Source: Hofstenia miamia
Taxonomy: Eukaryota; Xenacoelomorpha; Acoela; Hofsteniidae
Length of the DNA stretch: 64,000 nucleotides
NCBI GenBank assembly: GCA_900660155.1
Contig: CABFPE010000609.1
Location: 249,669-313,668, forward strand
Direction of reading: 5' to 3'
The position numbers were made by a program, and so were the translations under genes. Of the stretch, positions 59,672 through 64,000 are shown piece by piece (position 1 is the first letter of the stretch; every line of letters begins with the position of its first letter). A model generated the notes under the pieces. It had not been told where the DNA came from and did no database searches. It saw nothing but the letters and a program-made list of their open reading frames with translations.

Positions 59672-60164
59672 TGTTTTTATAAAGTGTACACCAATCTATG
59701 TATTGTTAGAAGCAATTAAAGGATAAATTGACTGAATCCACCTACAATTCTAATACTATTTGCTGGNTAAGAAATATTGTAATCATATCTCAGAGGGTTT
59801 TTGTATAGAATTTAGATATTAACCTATATTGACTAATTACATAGAGATTTACTCTAAGGTTGTTTACATCTATTGAATGTTTTTTACAAGAATATAAATA
59901 ATACATTTTAAATTGTTAAACTCTGTACATGATTTTTGGCAAGTTCTGACATTATCAAGTTTTCCATTACAATTTTTCTATCATTATTTATAGATGGTTT
60001 TTTTCATATAAATGTAGTTTTATTTATTTAGTGTGTTTATATTGCTATTTATTAATATAGCTTTTTAGNTGTTTTTATAAAGTGTACACCAATCTATGTA
60101 TTGTTAGAAGCAATTAAAGGATAAATTGACTGAATCCACCTACAATTCTAATACTATTTGCTGG
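59672..60164 (+). repeat. 95 bp duplicated either side of an N-bracketed 301 bp insert
   Basis: 59672-59766 recurs at 60070-60164. Single Ns at 59767 and 60069 bracket the intervening 301 bp. Same assembly pattern as at 58322-58634. Confidence 0.88.
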
Positions 60165-62860
60165 AACCAACACCTTAACCTGGATCAATCTGATTGCAAA
60201 ACGTCCACAGTTATAATGTAGCACACACAGTAGAAATAATAATGATGGTAAGAGTGCAAATAATTGATCTAGAGAAACTAGCAAAACAAGATGTAAGGAA
60301 GCACATTAGCATCTTTTACAACTCATAACAAGAAAGAAAAATTAAGAGATGTCTTCACATAATTCCACCTTAACAACAGCATAATGGATGAAGAAGCCCA
60401 CACAATTGAGTGTGATGCTCTAATGATACTGTGAAATGCACTATGATTATAAGAACCATTTTATGACACATTTTGTGATAAAATTTAATAACTTCAGTTA
60501 AACTACATTATCCCACAGAGGTTATAGACAGCAAAATATATTAACTATTAGAGAAAACAGTCCACAGAAAGAGAAACTTTGATGAAAATTTTAAGAACTG
60601 AAAATTAATCTGAAATATCTTGCTGAAATGGAAAACAGGCAGAAAATTTAAGAAAGGACGCTCCATTTCATCACAGTCTGAACTAGTCAGGATGTATTAG
60701 TTGCAGCTGTCTAGGTGTTCTGAGTCAAAAATTAACTAATTAATCTCTGTCCCAGTTAATAAGTAAAGTTTTATATGAATAATTGGGGTTTTATTATAGC
60801 TTAAATACCATGGTTTTGGCTCGAATTAGATAGTTTAGGATTTTGTGCATATTATAAAAAAATGAAAATCAAAACTTGAAATTATACTCGTGTTTATATC
60901 ATACTACCTCATTTTCATAAAAAACCGGTTTACTTATTAACTAGGACAGAGTTTAATTATGTTAGATTAGTGTCTTTTGATTTAATTTCAATATAGTTAT
61001 TACATGCTCAAACAAATTGTGTATATAATTATGTATTTTGTAATTTGACTACTTTTAATTTCACTTCCTTTGAGAGTGGTTGTCTTTTTATTTTCAATTA
61101 ATATTATCATTTAGCTCTACATATATTTTTTATCAGTAGACTGCATAAATATTTTATTTCTTGTTTTATACATGAGAATTAGCAAATAGGGTTTGGGGAT
61201 GCACCACATAAGGTTGTTAAGAACTTTCACCAAAAGCAATCTGGAGGCTGAATCAAATTATCATAGTTATATGGATAGTCAAACAAATAAGACAGTTTTC
61301 CTTTCATTCCTAACATGTATTATAACTTGATAAGCTTCTAAGCTATTACATTTTGCCTGGTGCTGGAGTTTGTTATTATTACATTTTTACATGATATATT
61401 GAACAAATCTATTTTTCAATTTTTGAGCTAGAAAATAATATGTATGAATAGATGCAATTTCCTCTCATTAAAGGTGGATCCAAATGATGAAGAAGTTGAA
61501 ATTACTTTAAGTAGACCAGAGGCCATGGTGTTGTACTACTTAAATTGAGTATTAATAGTTACATTATATTCTGAGCACTGGCATTTATATATTCATGAAA
61601 ATGTAGGGTTCAGTAAATTATGTATTAGAAACTTTCCAGGAAATATCATTGGGCTAATCAAATCTCCTCTTCTTTACTGAATCTACACTGTAAACTTGAC
61701 ATGAATTTAAAGAATCATTGTTTATTGCAAACTGTAATTCTTTAAATAATTACATGGCTACCTCTAAAGAAATGCCATGAAGTAATCACTGCAAAAAATC
61801 TAGTGGAGGGCAATTATTAAATTATCAAATAGCAAATATTTTGATACTTGACCTACACTCAGTGTGACTGCTGAAATTTACAAATTTACTTAGTATATTC
61901 ATAGGAGTACGAAAATGTTAATTTAAATGCTGTCAGATACATATGTGAAATACAAAGCAAAACAAAATAAAAGTTCATCAAAGAAATTTCTGAGGAAGGA
62001 CTGCTTAGGAATGTTGTCTGCTTGAGCAATTTGCAATTTTATGTTCTGGTGATAGGACTGAGAGAGATTTCTCTTTAATGGTCATTGTAATTACAATAAC
62101 AACCAGATAAGGTAAACCATAACTTTCAGATATGATAGTACCCCTAAACTTGGTTTGTACGTGGCATAAATAAGCATCATGGCTTATTTTGAAAGATGAG
62201 ATCTTGAAGATTCAAAAGAGAAAGGCACAATGTCTGAAAAGTTTATCCCTAAAGCATAATCAGAAGTGGAAATGTGTTAAGCTTCAGTAGATATAAAAAA
62301 ATGATACGACCAAGGCATGAAAAATGAAAGACGCATTGATGTCTACCTTTAGTCAAGGAGATATATATGGAAAGATAGATGCCGAAACTAAGAAAATTAG
62401 TGTTCATGGCAACTCTCCTAGCGGACAATTTCAAATTAGTAGCAGTGAGTTGGGTGCGCACTCTCTTTGAGATGATGCATTGAAGCTGCTTAGATAGATG
62501 AGTGTATTCAAGGAAGATGGCATGGGGAACATGATTGACGTAGATCAAATAGTTTCCAATCAATATTCTATTCACTTGGCTGAATGGTTAAAGCTTCCAT
62601 TTAAATAAATATAAGTCTTCTTGTAGAAGTTGCCTTATTGTGCTGCAATGAAGCATTCTTTTTATGAAAGAGTAGAACATTTTGCTTCAAGACACAAATT
62701 CATTGAGATCTATCCATTTCTTCTTCAATGTATTGTAAAATTGACAAACCATAAAACCAAATGACACCAAAATTAATTAAATGTAGTTCATATTATTTAA
62801 TAAAGTTTATATAGATGTAAGAAATAGTTCTTCTATTTAAACATTCTTTATATTATAACT
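60165..62860. other. AT-rich stretch, no gene recognised
   Basis: No domain, RNA gene or bounded repeat was recognised. A minus frame at 62249-62575 is open for 108 residues without family resemblance. At about 61484-61545 a coding-like VDPNDEEVEITLSRPEAMV stretch hints at the end of a retroelement pol, but this is not secure. Confidence 0.35.
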
Positions 62861-62867
62861 ATTACCC

Positions 62868-63086
62868 ATGACTATAGTCCTTGCTATTATCAACCAAACA
62901 TACAGATTCTCTGTGCTAGCAAATGTTAAATCAATTTTCTCACCTCAAAAATCAAACGTACATTCAGAGCGAGATTTTTTATCCTGTGGAACGATTATCA
63001 ATGATAGGCAATCACGCCTTTCAGCAGAAACACTTGAAGCCATTGAATTGCTACATTCTGCAATTTGTTATTCAAGTACATGCTAA
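62868..63086 (+). mobile_element. hAT transposase C-terminal dimerisation fragment
   Basis: The plus frame reads NVHSERDFLSCGTIINDRQS then RLSAETLEAIELLHSAI, a clear match to the hAT C-terminal pattern SERxFSxxGxIxxxxRxxLxxxxxxxLxxL. It is open through this part but lacks any N-terminal or catalytic region nearby. A repeat-like sequence (GTCAACCCCACTACAAC) ends near 63256 and could be its terminus. Confidence 0.7.
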
Positions 63087-63259
63087 ATTTGTTTCTTTAA
63101 TTTCAAAAATTTTTTATTTTTTTATGGCAAACTGTATTTTATGCATTCTAAAATTTTCTTATATAATTTTGTAACAAAATTCCAACAATTCTGGTTGAAG
63201 TCGAGCCTGGTTGATGTTTTTTCAGGCGGGCCTGAAAGGTCAACCCCACTACAACAAAG

Positions 63260-64000
63260 GTTTAGATAACAAATGAAATCAATCATTTATCACTCATAAT
63301 TAATTTTGTGCAACTACCATTAGTAACGATATTGAAACCAAGTGCTTACAATCCTTTTATGTACATGTACATTGTGACGAAGAAAGAAGTGCAAAAATAT
63401 GCACTTGGTACTCTCGAAATATGCACTTATTAGTCCAAATTCACTTAATATAATGCCCTATTTGCGAAACATTTAATTTTTTATCATTCTTATTTCCAAA
63501 TTTATCATCCCAAAAGAAGGACAATAGGGGTTTTATATTGTTTTTATTATATACTATAACACTATTTAGGTTAGATCAAGGATTGCTAAAGAGAAGGATA
63601 GACAACCAGTAGAACAGTGCAAAATAATGTGGAGGCTGCAAAATATTTTGTAATAAATTGATGAATTTAACTACATAAATCTTGCTATGCAGTCATGAAT
63701 AATTATTTATTATTCTAGGATAGTAGTTTTCATAAATATGCATTGATATCTATATGTAAGTCTTAAAAATAATACAACTTTCTATTGCTATTATAGGAAA
63801 AAAGTTTTGTTTAATGTTCAACTTAGATTTGACACTAAGTAGAGAATTAGACAATAGTTCAATATCAACAAAATATGTATACTAGGGGTATGATTTCAGA
63901 GGTTTTTGTAAAAAAAATTAGTTTCCTGGGTCCTGGTTTGATGAACTTTCTTATAAAAAGACAAAAGATACCATTTTTATCCAAAAAGTCTTAAAAAACT
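63260..64000. other. AT-rich stretch to window end
   Basis: No gene or mobile element recognised. Confidence 0.4.

Noticed and set aside
1-64000. CRISPR arrays, bacterial operons, rRNA or tRNA genes.
   Set aside because: No spaced direct repeats, no RNA gene signatures, and the gene structure is eukaryotic.

Overview
The window is animal nuclear DNA, AT-rich and full of transposons. The intron-split host gene, LINEs with microsatellite tails, several Tc1/mariner and hAT elements, Ty3/Gypsy relics and a Polinton fit an arthropod, perhaps a crustacean. The species is inference; nothing in the window fixes it.

One host gene can be assembled with confidence. It is a minus-strand SLC22-like (organic cation/anion transporter type) major facilitator gene from 31133 down to 9788. 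Ten exons join with consistent GT-AG sites and matching phases into a 494-residue protein. Its introns hold most of the left-hand transposons: a 1.86 kb non-autonomous hAT element with a perfect 8 bp target duplication (27286-29144), a hAT DUF4371-type fragment (30.1-30.7 kb), a mariner with terminal repeats (10866-11566), mariner-like and hAT pieces (12.4-13.2 kb), a nearly full-length APE-type LINE (about 15.5-20.2 kb), and an R2-type (restriction-like endonuclease) LINE joined to a CR1-like LINE (20.9-23.0 kb).

Left of the gene (1-9.5 kb) lie a Ty3/Gypsy gag fossil with a probable short LTR, a Tc1-like element with terminal repeats, a 520 bp fold-back element, a 171 bp hAT MITE and two 5'-truncated LINEs. 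Right of the gene (31-64 kb) no host gene is recognised. This side holds a Ty3/Gypsy-like fossil with LTR-like sequence at 33.5-38.1 kb, a broken Polinton (packaging ATPase, integrase, double-jelly-roll capsid, protease, minor capsid; 38.4-44.8 kb) with a Tc1-like element nested in it, an inverted second LTR at 49.1-50.2 kb, a Gypsy integrase fossil at 57.4 kb, MITEs, and a hAT C-terminal fragment at 62.9 kb. The Polinton and LTR block is visibly poor in CpG.

The assembly itself needs caution. Nine single-N joins are mostly flanked by near-identical duplicated sequence (95 to 1104 bp), so the window is longer than the real chromosome. Two copies of the Tn5/Nextera mosaic end (1542-1559 and 40309-40327) show leftover library adapter.
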